A stretch of 64,000 nucleotides of DNA. Origin: Fomes fomentarius. Lineage: Eukaryota; Basidiomycota; Agaricomycetes; Polyporales; Polyporaceae. The notes under the pieces were generated by a model that searched no databases, was not told the origin of the DNA, and was given only the letters and a program-made list of their open reading frames with translations. The stretch spans positions 2,009,001 through 2,073,000 of the forward strand of contig JABYQN010000009.1 in the NCBI GenBank assembly GCA_022606135.1, read 5' to 3'. The position numbers and the translations under genes are program-made. Shown one piece after another: positions 1-12,492 of this stretch (position 1 is its first letter; each line of letters starts with the position of its first letter).

Positions 1-44
1 TCGCCACGTATACATTCTCATTTGGGTGATGTATTCTATCATAG

Positions 45-1651
45 GTGGTGGCTCAGTGAGTCTTCAGCGTACACGTATCGGTGTCTCCTTCTACGTACTC
101 ATTTCAACATCCATCACAAGGGGTGGACTGGAGCGACGAGCTGCGCTACAGGCTCCGTCTACACGGCCCTAAATGACGGTATGATCCGTCTACATCTCTA
201 TGCCTTTGTATACTTCAATACCAGATAATATAGCCTACTCGCAATGTGTTCCTGGCGCCGCGACGACCGCACCCTCGTCACCCTCGACAACCGCTTCAGC
301 GCCGGAGCCCTCGTCCAGCTGCGCCACCCCCGCAGCCAGCGCAGGCCAGCTCCGCTTCGCCGGCGTGAACATCGCCGGGTTCGACTTCGGGTGCTCGACG
401 GACGGGACGTGCAGCGCGAGCGGCGCCTGGCCGCCACTCACGCAGTACTACGGCAACGACGGCGAGGGCCAGATGCAGCACTTCGTAAAGGACGATGGCT
501 TCAACGTGTTCCGCCTGCCCGTCGGGTGGCAGTTCCTCACCAACGAGGTCATCGGCGGGGACATCAACGAGGACAACTTTGTCAAGTACGACGCGCTCGT
601 CCAGGCGTGCTTGAACACTGGCGCGTCGTGCATCATTGATCTGCACAACTACGCGCGGTACAACACCAAGGTCGGCACTTTGGAAATCTTGCAAGGTTTG
701 TAGTATGGTAGACAGCTTACTTCGAACGCTTGCTTTGCCTTGTAGATCATTGGTCAGGGTGGCCCGAGTAACGACCAGTTCGCTGCCATCTGGAGCAGCA
801 TTGCTTCGCGGTACGCCGACAACAGCAGAATCATCTTTGGAGTGTGAGTCTTTTTACCCCAACCTGCAACGTTCCTTCCGAGGTTGAGCATTGGTCTACA
901 GGATGAACGAGCCTCATGACCTGCCTGACATCAACCTCTGGGCAGAGAGTGTGCAAGCCGCGGTCACTGCTATCCGCAAGGCAGGGTAAGTGTCTCTCGA
1001 ATAGCCTATCGTTTCAGCCAAACTGAGGAAGCTACTATCAGCGCGACATCGCAGCTCATCCTGCTCCCCGGTAACGACTACACATCAGCCGAAACCTTCA
1101 TCTCGAACGGCTCCGCGGACGCGCTCAACAAAGTCAAGAACCCTGACGGCAGCATCACCGGCCTCATCTTCGACGTCCACAAGTATCTCGACTCTGACAA
1201 CTCGTACGTGCTTGATTTTTTTCTTGAAGTCAGACATGGAGCGGACTGTTGACTGTCGTTGTTCAGCGGAACACATGAGGATTGCGTGAAGAACAACATC
1301 GACAACGCATTCGGGCCGCTCGCCGAGTGGCTGCGCTGCAACGGCCGCCAAGCGTTCAACACCGAGACCGGAGGTGGAAACGTCGCGTCTTGCGAGCAGT
1401 TCCTGTGCGAACAGATAGCCTTCCAGGAAACTAACTCGGATGGTGCGTCGCGCTCCTTGTCCTGGTCTTTAATTTGGTCTGATCACTCATGTCTGTTGCC
1501 TCCGGTTGCAGTGTTCTTGGGATACGTCGGCTGGGCTGCGGGCAACTTCTACCAAGGATACGTCCTTGGCGAGGTGCCAACCTACAGCAACGGACAGTGG
1601 ACGGATACGCCTCTGGTTTCTGCTTGCCTTGCACCCAACTCCAGGAAGTGA
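45..1651 (+). CDS. CBM1-GH5 (subfamily 5 type) endoglucanase, 5' end outside window
   Basis: Secreted endo-beta-1,4-glucanase that cuts internal cellulose bonds. Proposed exons are 45-55, 121-178, 225-670, 746-843, 902-985, 1042-1203, 1267-1442 and 1512-1651; all phases agree. The signal peptide and start codon lie upstream of the window. The first visible exons spell a CBM1 cellulose-binding module (CGGSGWTGATSC, then YSQCVPG). A Ser/Thr/Pro linker follows, then the GH5 barrel. The barrel shows LHNYAR, the general acid/base in GVMNEPHD (exon 5) and the nucleophile Glu in FNTETGGG (exon 7), ending GWAAGNF...CLAPN. CBM-first order is usual for basidiomycete GH5_5 enzymes. The 11-nt exon at 45-55 is inferred only because it completes the CBM1 motif. 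No inactivating change is seen in the visible part. Confidence 0.9.
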
Positions 1652-1965
1652 GGTTATGGGTCCATTTTTGTATTATAGACGTCTTGTCGACACAACAAAA
1701 GTTGATTATGGGGGACATGCTTGTTAGCTACAGACTGCCCTGTTAAGCCTCAGTGGTGCGTAGTGATAACTCTATCACAATGGAACCTTGCCTCTCCTTC
1801 GAAACCACGTGGAATGCTGCTTGTCTCGGCAACTCACTGGCATGCTGCGATACGTACTTTTTGAATCATTGGATAGAACGTGATTTGCCGCAGCATCCAC
1901 CATTGCGTGGCTCTCACGAGCCCCGTCTGTGTCTTTGCCCTTCTACGCACTGTACCAGATTCGAG
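1652..1965. other. Intergenic, endoglucanase to BTB pseudogene
   Basis: About 310 bp holding the 3' region of the endoglucanase gene and the promoter side of the BTB gene. I see no repeat, RNA gene or convincing reading frame. Confidence 0.5.
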
Positions 1966-3910
1966 ATGCATAACGCCTGTGAGTATGTCGCTGCGCTCTG
2001 TGGGTGGGCAGTACTGACCACTTAGTGCCCGTGAACAGTGGAAGACAACACCTCTCCAACTCAAGAAGACCTTGCCAGTGCGCCTACCTACGCGCCAGCG
2101 CCCTTCAACGACCCGGCTAGAGATGCTGTCTTACGCACTAGCGATGGGTCCGATTCTACGTGCGCACTCAGATACTCCTAGAAGTGTCTCCAGTCAAGTT
2201 CGCAGAAATGCTCGCAGAAGCAAAGAAAGAAGCTGGGGACAGCGACACGCTTATTATCCCTATCCCTGAACCGAGCGACATCCTTGACCCACTCCTCCGT
2301 TTCGCCTATCCGATCCCGGATCCGGTCATGAATGACCTGAGGGACATCAGTATAGTCCTCGCGATGGCACTCGAATACCAGATGGAGGAGGCGATCTCGT
2401 TGCTTAAGGAACTACTCTGCGCATACATTCCCAGCGACCCCCTCCGCGTGTGGGCCATTGCCTGCCTGCTTCGTCTCGAAGACGAGGCCAGAGCCGCGGC
2501 AGATTCTCTCCTTGGGAGAGACCTTCCCGACAACGCCCCCCGAGAGTTCGAGGAACTCTCTGCAGGAAACGTGTACCGACTGGCCAGTTATCACAAGTGT
2601 AACGGGAATGTCGAGGACGCGTTCCTGTTCTGGGGAACAGGTCCGCTTCCTGCGGACGCCGCCCAAGCTGAGGAGGATAGGAAGGTATAGAAGCGGTGGA
2701 AGGCAGAGAAGGTCACTTGTCTTGCGTATGATCTCCTCCCCTACGCCGACATCATCTGTCGATCCTCCGACGGCAAGGACTTCCACGCCCACAAGGTCAT
2801 GCTGTCTATGGTTTCACCAGTGTTGCGCGACCAGATCGCTCGCCTGTCTGCCACCGAGACATCGAGCTCCGCCATGGGCTCCCAGGCCAATCTTCCGATC
2901 CTCGTGATGGATGAGCCAGGAAATATTCTTGAATCTATCCTCGCGCTGTGTTATGCATCCGACAAGTGCGATCGTCCCGTCAGATGTTTCGACCTTCACC
3001 TGGGTGTCACCTTCATGCTGATGGTCTGCGCTAGGAAGTACAAGATGAACGAAGTCCTAGATCTGCTGGGCATTTGTGCGTTCGGCTCATCACTCCGAGA
3101 CCGTCCACTTGCCTCCTACTTGTTGGCGTCGAAGTTGAAGTTCAAGGACTTCGTCAAGCGGGCAGTGCAAGAAATTCGAGAGGATCTCCTTGAGCATGGA
3201 CACGTCCCGGAGATGGAGAACACTCATGGGAACTTCTACTACCGCCTCCTCATCAATCGGCGCCGGCTCACTGCTGCAGCGTCGCGATGGGGCAAAGCAG
3301 GAGCGACGCGGGCGAAGCCTAGATCTGCCGCAGGGAAGAATCCGCGCACCCCGTCGGTAGTCGAAGAAAATGCTCGCCTCTCATCCGCATCGTCATGCGC
3401 GTGGTTGGCAGGCCTGTTGAAGGAAACCAGGGATGGTTTGCGCAATTTGAAAAACACTGGGTCGTTCTATCGACTTGACCGGGACGTGGTGCAGCTCATG
3501 AATGAGTCCTTGGACAGGCGAGTATGGTGTCAGCCGTGCGAGGGCAATGTTCGCGCGATGATCGAGATGAAGGAGATATGGAATGAAGCCTATGACACTA
3601 TCCGGGAACATGATGTATGCCGATGGCTACTCTCATATCTGGCCTACAACTTGCTGACTTGGCGCAGAAACTTACACAGGTCTGATGGGAGGGTGATACA
3701 GACACAAAGGGTGCACGTTGGTAAATACAATGCATGGTCACCAGCAAACGACTTACTGACCGTCTTAGGGTTGGGGTCGTTAGTGCCCGGATTTCCCCGG
3801 ATGCGCTGTAAGTATCATTCTGCGAATCATTTTGAGAGGTATGTCTAGTACTGACATGGTGTTTTGTCTTTTGAAGACCGAAGTCGTATGTGCCCAATTC
3901 TCCAGGCTAG
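1966..3910 (+). pseudogene. Tandem-BTB/POZ domain gene with a frameshift and an in-frame stop
   Basis: BTB domains mediate dimerisation and often serve as cullin-3 adaptors; agaricomycetes carry many of unknown role. A start at 1966 with an intron 1979-2038 opens a frame reading LEDNTSPTQEDL...DAVLRTSDGSD. The first BTB then continues one frame over, from about 2160 (VRTQILLEVSPVKFAEML), so one base appears lost near 2153-2158. The frame stays open to a TAG at 2688-2690. It then continues in the same frame into a second canonical BTB (ADIICRSSDGKDFHAHKVML...SPVLRDQI, about 2730-3100) and a C-terminal region with a WCQPC motif. A final intron near 3807-3874 and the stop near 3910 are uncertain. 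With two independent lesions this is probably a pseudogene. Sequencing error or a very unusual intron is the alternative. Confidence 0.7.
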
Positions 3911-4261
3911 TTGGTAAGTCAGGGCAGATAAAAACATCCGACGTTGCACTGAAAAGTTGAAGTTGTAGTGAATCTAATTAATGACATCACGTGGTCTCGG
4001 AGTTGGTGTACTAAGCGAGACAAAGGGCTCCCAAACGTCGATTGCTTGCGAGTGGAGACGGCGGCTGGCTTCAGCTTCTTTCCGCACCCTCGTTGTCTGA
4101 GCACGTTGACGACCCGACAGCAGTGTTATTTGTGCTCTGCTTCGCTCGCGACGACACTCGAATAGAGGTCCCTGAGTCTTTCAGACGTCTCCGCGTCTGC
4201 GTCACTGCAGATATAAAGCGAGCTTTGGGACGCCGGTATCTCCCTAATCTACTCCTCGACC
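3911..4261. other. Intergenic and promoter of S1/P1 nuclease
   Basis: Non-coding stretch ending in a TATA-like element near the nuclease start. No other structure is seen. Confidence 0.5.
4211..4217 (+). promoter_or_regulatory. TATA-like box of the S1/P1 nuclease gene
   Basis: ATATAAA lies about 45 bp upstream of the ATG at 4262, a usual spacing for a highly transcribed secreted-protein gene with a short leader. The assignment rests on motif and position only. Confidence 0.4.
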
Positions 4262-5678
4262 ATGCGCACCACAGTGCTACACACAGCTGCTCTCATCGCT
4301 ACGCTCGCGAGCGTCCCATCCGCACACGCATGGGGTGCTGCCGGACACGAAATTGTCGCAACAATCGCTCAGATCCACCTTCCCAAGCCCGTCCTCTCCC
4401 TCGTCTGCGACATCATCCACCCTTCCCTCAATCTCTCTGAGCCCGCGCCAGTCTCGTCCGTGGACGCCTACCCGCCTTGCCACCTCGCGTCCATCGCGGC
4501 GTGGGCGGACACGATCCGGATGAAGCCCCAGTACCGTTACACCGCCCCGCTGCACTACGTTAACGCCGTCGACGACGCGCCGCCCGACGCGTGCGCCTTT
4601 CCAGGCGCGCATGGCTGGCAAGGCCGCCCAGCGGGGAATGTGCTCGCCGCGCTGGGGAATGTGACAGCGGTGCTGAGGGAGTTTGTGCAGGGAGAGAAGA
4701 GTGTGGACGCCGCGGAGGAGGCGCTCAAGTTCTTGGTGCATTGGATGGGTGACATGCACCAGCCGCTGCATATGAGCGGGCGCGAGAAGGGCGGGAATGG
4801 CGCGAGGGTTGCGTGGAATGGACGAGTGACGAGTGAGTGCTCTTCTTGATTGAACATCTATCCATCTTGCCCGCGCGAGCTATGAACAGAGCACGCTAGC
4901 TTGTATGCCTTCCGCCGACCCTGCGATAAGTAACGGGACCCTTCGCCAACCATCTGACCTGTGTGTCTTTCTTCCGTTGAGAACATGCGCTTACCCAGAG
5001 TTGACTTTCACAGACTTGCATAGTGTTTGGGACGGACTGCTCATTGCCCAGTCCCTGCGTCAAACACCACGCAACTACTCTATCCCGCTCACAGGTTCTG
5101 CGGGTGTTTTTGTCGAGCCACACCTGCGGGGCGCGATTTACGACCCGTACATCCGCCGGATCATGCACGAAGGCCTTTCACCCGGCGGACGCTTGGACGA
5201 GGAGAGCCGAACCTGGCTTGACTGCCCCAAGCCGACCTCTGCAACCGTCCGGCCAATCCAGTTTGGATTCACCAAGCGCGTCCAGGCGTTGTTTGCGTTG
5301 GACATCCCTGCGGCTCTCGGTCTGACGACTCAGCCTGGCACGGAGATGGGTTGGGACGACGATGTCCTGTGTCCGTTCGCGTGGGGGAAGCCGATCCACG
5401 AACTCAACTGCGAGCTGCCGGTATGGCCTCACGAGCTGGACACCTCCGGATCGCATCCTTCGGACGGGGAGCGCGAGACTGACGACATTCCTGACATCGA
5501 CCTCCAAGCATCCGGGAGACCAAGGCACCCCGAGCTCGTGGAGCTTGACACGCCGGAGTACGCGGGGAAGGTCGCGAAGGAATGGGTGGTAGAGCGGTTG
5601 CTTGCCACGGCTGGCGTGCGGTTGGCGGGGATCCTGACGGACGTGTTTGCGGACGCAGCTGGAGAGCTCTACACTTGA
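4262..5678 (+). CDS. Secreted S1/P1-type nuclease
   Basis: Zinc-dependent nuclease of the S1/P1 family, cutting single-stranded nucleic acid and often removing 3'-phosphate. Exons are 4262-4832 and 5014-5678, giving 411 residues. A signal peptide ends ...SVPSAHA, leaving the mature N-terminus WGAAGHEIVA; that Trp and His are zinc ligands in this family. The core motif HWMGDMHQPLH (about residues 160-170) supplies further His/Asp ligands. Exon 2 opens with the family motif NLHSVWDGLL. The C-terminus has ERLLATAGVRLAGIL, the usual helix before the end. The joint splits an Asn codon and restores TNLHSVWD exactly. At 181 nt the intron is long for this locus. No disruption is seen. The likely role is extracellular nucleotide and phosphate scavenging. 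Confidence 0.92.
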
Positions 5679-5974
5679 ACTGGCACGGTACATGTATTGT
5701 ACGATAGCTCGGACGTGCGTTGGACTCTGTACACATATGCTATGATCGCAAAGTTTTTTCCCCGCGCTGGCCAACCATGCTTGTGTAGTATGTAGGCCTG
5801 TCTCTACTGGTTGACGAATAAGCGTAGTTCACAGTTAACTGTAATGTACCCGACGTGAGAGACGCGATCACGTGGCGTTTACGTGTTTACGCGGTTGATG
5901 ATCGAAGCGCCTGTTGCTGGCTGCTCCTTCCATATTCCGCCCACAATAGCACTGAGCAGGGACCGGTTCTGATC
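5679..5974. other. Intergenic
   Basis: About 300 bp between the nuclease gene and the next start at 5975. No feature is recognised. Confidence 0.5.
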
Positions 5975-8133
5975 ATGAAGCGTCCAAGAGACATCTTCGA
6001 TACTCCTGCCTCTTCCTCTCCTCCCATGCGTCCTCAAAAACGCCAGAGTCTCCATAGTATCCACCCACCCACATTCCTCTCCGCACTCCCCCTCCCCCGC
6101 CGCTCACAATGGGCAGCTTCAGTACCTCATGATTCGCCCTCCAATCCCTTCGGTCTCAACCGGTCTCTCAAGGCCCTTGCGTTGCCTCGTCCCTCAGGCT
6201 TCGCTAAACACATCGTCCTCCGCATGCAGCTCGTCTCGCAGGTCGAGCATCGCTCACGATCACGCCGTATCGCCCCCGACGCCCCCTTCCGCATCGTCCA
6301 AGTCCCACTCAGTTACTCCTTCCGCCTCCTGCATGAGCTCATCCTCTTCCTCTTTGCTTCCGATGCTCGGCTGCGTGTCCGCCGTCGTCGCCGTGTCTTC
6401 AGCCCGAGTCTCTACCCCCACCAGCCACCGCCACCGTCGCGGAGAAGCAGATCACATCTCGAGATCTTTGGCGAGTCACCGAAGAAGGAAGAGGGTCATC
6501 TGTTTGAGGTCTTCAACGATGTCTCTGTGTATGCGTACACGTATCGCCCGGGAGTCATCAAGCCAGGGTCGGGCAAGTTGTATGCAAGACTATCGAGTAT
6601 CCGTGACCGCAGGCTATTCCCCGACGGCCGCCATGACGATGAGGAAGATGACGATGTCTTTGGGGGCACGACCATCAAGCCTCTTGCTGGTACGGATAAC
6701 GACGATGACGAGGAGTGGGACTGGGAGGGTGAAGACGACTTTGTCTTGGGCAATGTATGGACCGACGGTCCTGACCTCAAGAAGGGCGTTATCTATGTAA
6801 GCCCCTCGTCTCCGTGCATATTTTGTCTGGTGTTCATCACCGTACTGTATATGACCAGCATCACACGCCCTCTCTTGCAATACACATTACTGCTAACACG
6901 GTAAAACTGCCCCAGCGCAAAGGCACTGGGAACACTCCTTACGTTTTCGCCGCTCGAGGCGGCACTAGCGGCGCCGTTCGTATCGCCAATGTTATACCGG
7001 GACCTATGCCCACCGAAGAGGAGATCAAGAGGAACATGGACGCCCATGCGGCGAATTCACGCAGGCGCAAGGGTAGGAAGGACAAGAAGTCCATGCTGTC
7101 GACCTCGGACGACGACTCTGAGAACGATGAGAACAGGGCGTACGAGGATCATTCGTCCGGCTCACGTCAACGTTCAAGTGCAATCGGCAAGAAGTCGATC
7201 TTCGCACACCTCGGGGACGAGTATGACGAAGTCGACGATCTTGATGACGGCGAAGAGGCCACAGAAGACCAGCTCGAACGCTGGAACGGCCATGACACAT
7301 TCCAACACTTCCTCGCACACGAAGCGGCCCGCGACCGCGTCATGCGCAAGCACCTCGAAGAGCCGCAGTCTCCCGCTCCCAAGTCATCCTCACAACGCTC
7401 TCGTACGAATATGATCGGCCCCACGACCGGGTCTTCGTCGCATACATATGGCTCCCGCGCAGCACCACCCTCCCACCCTTATGCTAACGCACAGGCCTCA
7501 TCCTCTTCATCCTCCTCCGTCTCCCTTGCGCTCTCGAGCCCCAGTACATTGCCAATCGTGATCCCCTCGTCCGATTTTGACGGCGACGCGGAGGCGTGGT
7601 CCGACCTAGACTTCGACGTCGACCCTAGCTCCGACGCCGACGCCTCAGTCCCTTCCGCTGGGGAGTCGGACACACTGCGCGGACGGAGCATCGCGCCGGT
7701 GTACACGATCGATCTGCCGCTGCAGACGCCGTTTCCTGCGAACGCGGGCGTGCGCCGCAGGGTGTCGAGGTTGTATAGGCGGATAGAGCGGCAGACGAGC
7801 AAGGGCTTGAGTGAGCTGAGCGACTCGGAAGAAGAGGAGAGGGACGAGCTGCAGCCGTCTCAGCAGCGCGAGCGCGAGCCGCAACGAGGTGACTCTGAGG
7901 AGAGGGACGAGGAGAGCGAGGAGGACGACCCGACGGCCAAGCGGCCTGTGCCTGTGATTGCGTCGCGCGGGCCCGACGTTGTTGCGGACCGGCGGTATTT
8001 CGGCGGGGGATACGAATATGGGTACGACGAGGAGAGGAGACGGCTGGAAGAGGAGGATAGCGACGAAGACTTCTGGGAGGACGAGGAGATCACGTTTGTG
8101 CATGTGGACGACGATTCGGAGGACGAGTTGTGA
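5975..8133 (+). CDS. Large acidic protein of unknown function
   Basis: Two exons, 5975-6796 and 6916-8133, give 679 residues. I chose the ATG at 5975 (MKRPRDIFDTP) over the upstream in-frame codons because it begins the compositionally typical region. The N-terminal third is basic and Ser/Pro-rich. A folded-looking stretch follows around residues 75-230, with PFRIVQVPLSYSFRLLHEL and later GHLFEVFNDVSVYAYTYRPG. This faintly recalls the IS1096/pRiA4b ORF3-like fold, but the match is weak. The rest is highly acidic and repetitive (DDEEDDD, EEWDWEGEDD, SDSEEEERDEL) and ends EDSDEDFWEDEEITFVHVDD. Such acidic tails are common in nuclear or chromatin-associated proteins, so nuclear location is only inferred. 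The 119-nt intron has good GTAAGC..CCCCAG sites. I do not recognise an orthologue. Confidence 0.75.
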
Positions 8134-11100
8134 GCGTGCACGCTGCGGTGGACGTCTCCTGGTCTCGGGCTACCGAGTACACGCATGTTGGGAGCTACTT
8201 TGGACTCGTGAACGGCCGTGATGCCTCTGTATCCATAGCATATGATTGATTACCATTGCATCGCATATCAGGGTTCGGATTATAATTGTTTGGTACGTAG
8301 CTACTAGTAGCTGCTTCCCAGTCGTGCTATAGCTTCAGCCACTACAGCCACTATACAAATAGGTCTGCTTACATTCTTGGGACATAGTGTCACGTACCCA
8401 CCGTTGACACTGGCCACCATCAGGAATGTTCTTTGGGATTCTCGTTTATTGCCCGGCCCTATGGTAGGCAGGACTCGACGAAGTACATATAGCTATATGG
8501 TATACACTGAGACAACTATGTGGACTCTGGAAGGATCAGGGATGATCTAGTCGTTACACTTCAGCTTCGACATGGATGATCGTCTCGATCATGAAGAAGC
8601 ACAGATTGTCGAGATGTAGTGAAACTGAGACTGGGAAGCATCGTGACTTCGCACTAGTATCAGCCGGGCCGCGTCTGGTAACCACATGTTTGCATTGTTA
8701 ATCCATACACCCTACCTCCTGCGTTCATCGTCGACCAACTGGTGTCAGCAGGGCACGCTCCGAGTCGTCTTCAGAAACTCTATCACTCTCATCAGTTACA
8801 GCTACTACATACCTCAAAATCTGATATGCCCTGCTGGACGTTATGAACTTCATCGTTCATCACAGAGTGCATCACGTGCACAGACTCGGACGTCCATGGA
8901 CGAACGATCGAACTCCACTCGCGGATGCCTCTGATGACGAACGACTCGGCGGAAGTATCCGACAGACGGACGTCTGCGGAGCATATCGACATTTGGGTGT
9001 GTGCTAATATAGGGGCTTATTATGGCATCGATTGTATCCGCCGTCCAGATGTCAATATGTGCAGGCAAGAGGCAACAGCCCGAAACAGAACGCAGCACTC
9101 TTGGCCTCCAGATTGGCAGCAATAACGAATTATTCGACAACGTGGTCACAGCAGCCGCGGGAGGACGTCGAAAGGCTCGTATGGCTAGCCAAATACAAAC
9201 AGCCAACACCTGCGGATATGTGCAGCGAACCTTCCCGTATCCCCGAGTGTGGTCAACCAGAATACTGGAACCGTAGGGATCCGCCACCGGCGGGGAAGAG
9301 TTGGCGGATGCAGGGTCTGAGTTGGTTCCAAGCGAGCTAAACCAGAAGGAGCGGCTTTATTCCGACAAGTACGTGATAACTTGCGACAATATTGACGGAT
9401 CCGACTTGATCATTTTCGTAGGCAGCTTCCCAGAGACGTCGTGCGTAAATACTGGCATTGGACGACGGGAATAGACGATGTCAGTGGCGCTTGCGACGCA
9501 TCATATTAACGTCCGGTTAATAGATAGGGTTAAGAGGACCCCAAGTCGTGAGAGCTCCTTCTAAATTTCCAGGAACCATGCGGTGCCACAAGCTGCGATG
9601 CGGCGGACGATCGGGTGACGGAGCCTTTCGACTATTGATATACTGTTATGCGGGTATATGTATATTGATCATTGATGAGGTATGGAGGGTTCAGACTTCA
9701 GACTTCGGAGGCTGAGTTTGCATGTAAGTGATGGACGATCGACGAGTCCGACGTTGTTTGAAAGTGTCCAAGGGGTATGTGGGCGAAAGCATCGGTTGCC
9801 AGGGCTACGCAAATATATATGTTCCCTGTCGTCCTTGACTGGGAGGTCGCAAGTATTGGTGTGCGTGCCTGGAAATATTCACATTTAAGCCCCTGTTAGA
9901 GGTACGCCGAAGAGCACTGGAATTCGAAGACACAGAGTCTCGGACGTCGGCACTCCTCTTCGAAGATGATCTGCCCGGACCGGAGACGGTGCAATCGACG
10001 CTCAGCAGATTCGCATCAAGGGTATTACCACAACTCTGCATCTGTCCGAGATGATGAGGTTTGAGAGGTTAGAGCAGGGAAGCAGCCTCATCTTTACCAA
10101 TCATCCATGCATGGCGGGTATTCCAAAGACGGGCATGATGGCCCGTAATGCTGGATTAGGGAAGTCCATGATGACTGATCACGTGAAGGATAGGGGATAA
10201 TCAAACCGGGAGCCCAAGCCGCCGGTCAAGGAAGGTTCCGTGCCTCTTCCAAGCCTCGCTGCCAACCCTCTTTATCTGGATCTCCGACGTTCATCTCTTA
10301 TTACTCGCCAAGAGCCGGATCTGACCTATGTAGTAAATATGCAGTACTTGACATCTCAATCGGGATAGCCTATAGTGAGTGCTCAATCCATTCTATTGGA
10401 CAGTCTGATAAGTAATAGCCATGGACCGGAGCATTGCACACTTGTGGGGATTATCCTTCGGGGCCAGCCTTTTCGAACTTTAGCGGATGCGGTGCCCCAT
10501 TTTGACGAGTTCATCATCTGGGTTTTGCCGTTCGTCCAGCGCGCTCCACGAAGTTCACATCGGCAACCAGCCGCACTGTCGCTTCAACACCGAATCTTTC
10601 AAGACATTCTACAGGAAAGCGAAAGTATTCGACTGGAGTGAGTCAAACCTGCCAAAGTGTTGGCAGGATCATTCATTCAATTTAAAGAGCAATAAGCAAT
10701 ATTACCCCGCCACACAACGGTAGATATCACGTCCGGACGTCGGCTAGGCGACAGCGTTGACTGCATGGCCTGTTGACTTGGAGGGTTCGACGGCGAATTC
10801 GATTGGGTAGCTACATATCAGATGGCCCAAAGGGACTTGATCGACAAACTGACCTGGGCTTTCGTAAAGGAGAGGAGAGAGCTTGATATGGGCAACGGTA
10901 GAACGGGTGTGCGTCTATCAGACATAGGCCCAGCCCAAACCCCGTTTGGGAGGGAGCGATCTTGATACTCATGAGCGATTTTCATCACGACCAGAAACTA
11001 TATTACAGACCGACCCCAACACGATTAGCCGCCATCAGCTCTCCGCGCCAGCATAAGAACTCCCCGTCCAAGCGTCATAGCTTCACGTTCCCGCTTCTTA

Positions 11101-11186
11101 TGCCGTCTCGGTTCTAGCTTCGCCCCCCCTCCTTGTCGCCAGGCCACGCCTTCTTGTACATGCTCTCGTAAAATAACTTAGGCACC
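8134..11186. other. Gene-poor 3 kb with coding-like relics
   Basis: No complete gene is visible. Two stretches look like degraded exons. At about 9295-9525 a GTACGT..CGTAG intron (about 9369-9420) would join ...ELNQKERLYSDK to QLPRDVVRKYWHW. At about 9899-10053 a frame after a TTAG acceptor reads EVRRRALEFEDTESRTSALL. Neither has a start, a recognisable domain or a neighbour to extend into. The rest is AT-moderate non-coding sequence without clear repeats. Confidence 0.4.
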
Positions 11187-12492
11187 ATGCAATTTGTCGT
11201 TACCATCCGCAGTAAGTCGCGCGTTTTCCGACTGCCCCTATATGCGATGATGACTCAACCCAATTTCTCAGTCCTCGCTACCGCGCTCCCCGCCATTGCC
11301 TCGATACTCACCTCCCTCAGGCTGTACTATCGCTGGTCAAGACGCCATCTCGGTTGGGACGATGCGTGGGCCGCTTTCGCCATGCTTTGCGAGATTTTCT
11401 TGTGCGCTGGAGCATGGACAAGAAGTGATACTCCTGGTAAGTTACCAACATTGCCATTCTACGCTTCTCTCACATCCTTCATCAATAGCGACGGGACCTT
11501 TCCGCCATGGGCCTTACGTTCGCATGGTCGGCTACTATATGCTCGCCGTCTCCTTTACCTGCGCGCTTTGGTGCGTTTCCACATATTCTCATATAGACAT
11601 AGCCTTATGCGTCGGCGGTTCTCAGGGCTGCCCGGATGAGCATCCTCTGTTCAATCATTCGTCTCATCCCTTACATGATGAGGATGAGGATTTACGCCTA
11701 CATGTCTGTCGTACTCTTCGGCCTAATGTGGACGGCACTCGTTACTTTGAAACTTGCGATCTGCGAGACCAACGATGAGTGGAAGCATTTGCCGGGTGTT
11801 CAATGCGTTTTGGGACCTTCCGTTGCCGGTCTTGAGCTCGCCAGTACGTCCTTCATGCCTATCTATCTCTCGCCTCGCATGTCTCAGTATACACACCATT
11901 TGCAGCTGACTTCACTGCCGATCTCATCCTGGTACTTATGCCCATCCGTCTGCTTTGGCACATCAAGCTCTCTCCGTCTCGGCGCGCCCTCCTCACCGGT
12001 ATTTTTTCGGCCAGTATCTTCACCACCATAACAAGTATTGTCCACGGTGTCTACGTTCTCAGCGACAACCGTAATGCAGAGGGTATCTGGGCCCACATTC
12101 TGGTACGTCTTCCTGCACTTACTATTACCTCCTCATCCCCGCCGTTAATGGCCCACTTACAGGCCTCCACTGCGGTCATCGTCGCCAACCTCGCTGTGCT
12201 TGTCACCTGGGCTCTCCGTCTCATCGGTCACCGCGACGAGAGCGAGTTCCAACCATCTGATCGTACTCCTGGTGGCTCGGATCGCTCACCGGCGAAAGAC
12301 CTCTCGACGCTGCGCTTCCAGCGTAAGCAGGGTCCCATCGTCCTCCACTCTCTTGACAGCAAAAATCCCGCCGCGACCCGCTCCGTCGCCTCGTACGCAT
12401 CGAACGACGAGCTGACTTTTGCCCCGACCTCCGCCAGCAAAGACGTTAAACCTGCACCGGCAACCACCTCCACGTCTGGCTTTGCGGTATGA
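11187..12492 (+). CDS. Seven-transmembrane rhodopsin/PTH11-like integral membrane protein
   Basis: Exons 11187-11211, 11272-11436, 11489-11570, 11626-11843, 11906-12102 and 12163-12492 give 338 residues with consistent phases. Hydrophobic segments follow the N-terminus MQFVVTIRILATALPAI. The RLYYRWSRRHLGWDDAWAAF motif is characteristic of the fungal rhodopsin-domain/PTH11-like group, where a conserved WDD follows the first cytoplasmic loop. Later helices include MVGYYMLAVSFTCALW, IRLIPYMMRMRIYAYM, DLILVLMPIRLLW and STAVIVANLAVLVTWALRL. The C-tail is Ser/Pro-rich. A plasma-membrane sensor or receptor role is family inference only; the ligand is unknown. Coding-like sequence continues past the stop in another frame, so the annotated C-terminus may be shortened. 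Confidence 0.8.

Noticed and set aside
2690..2715. Short intron removing the TAG in the BTB gene (GTATAG..GCAGAG)
   Set aside because: It would be under 30 nt, shorter than any other intron in the window.
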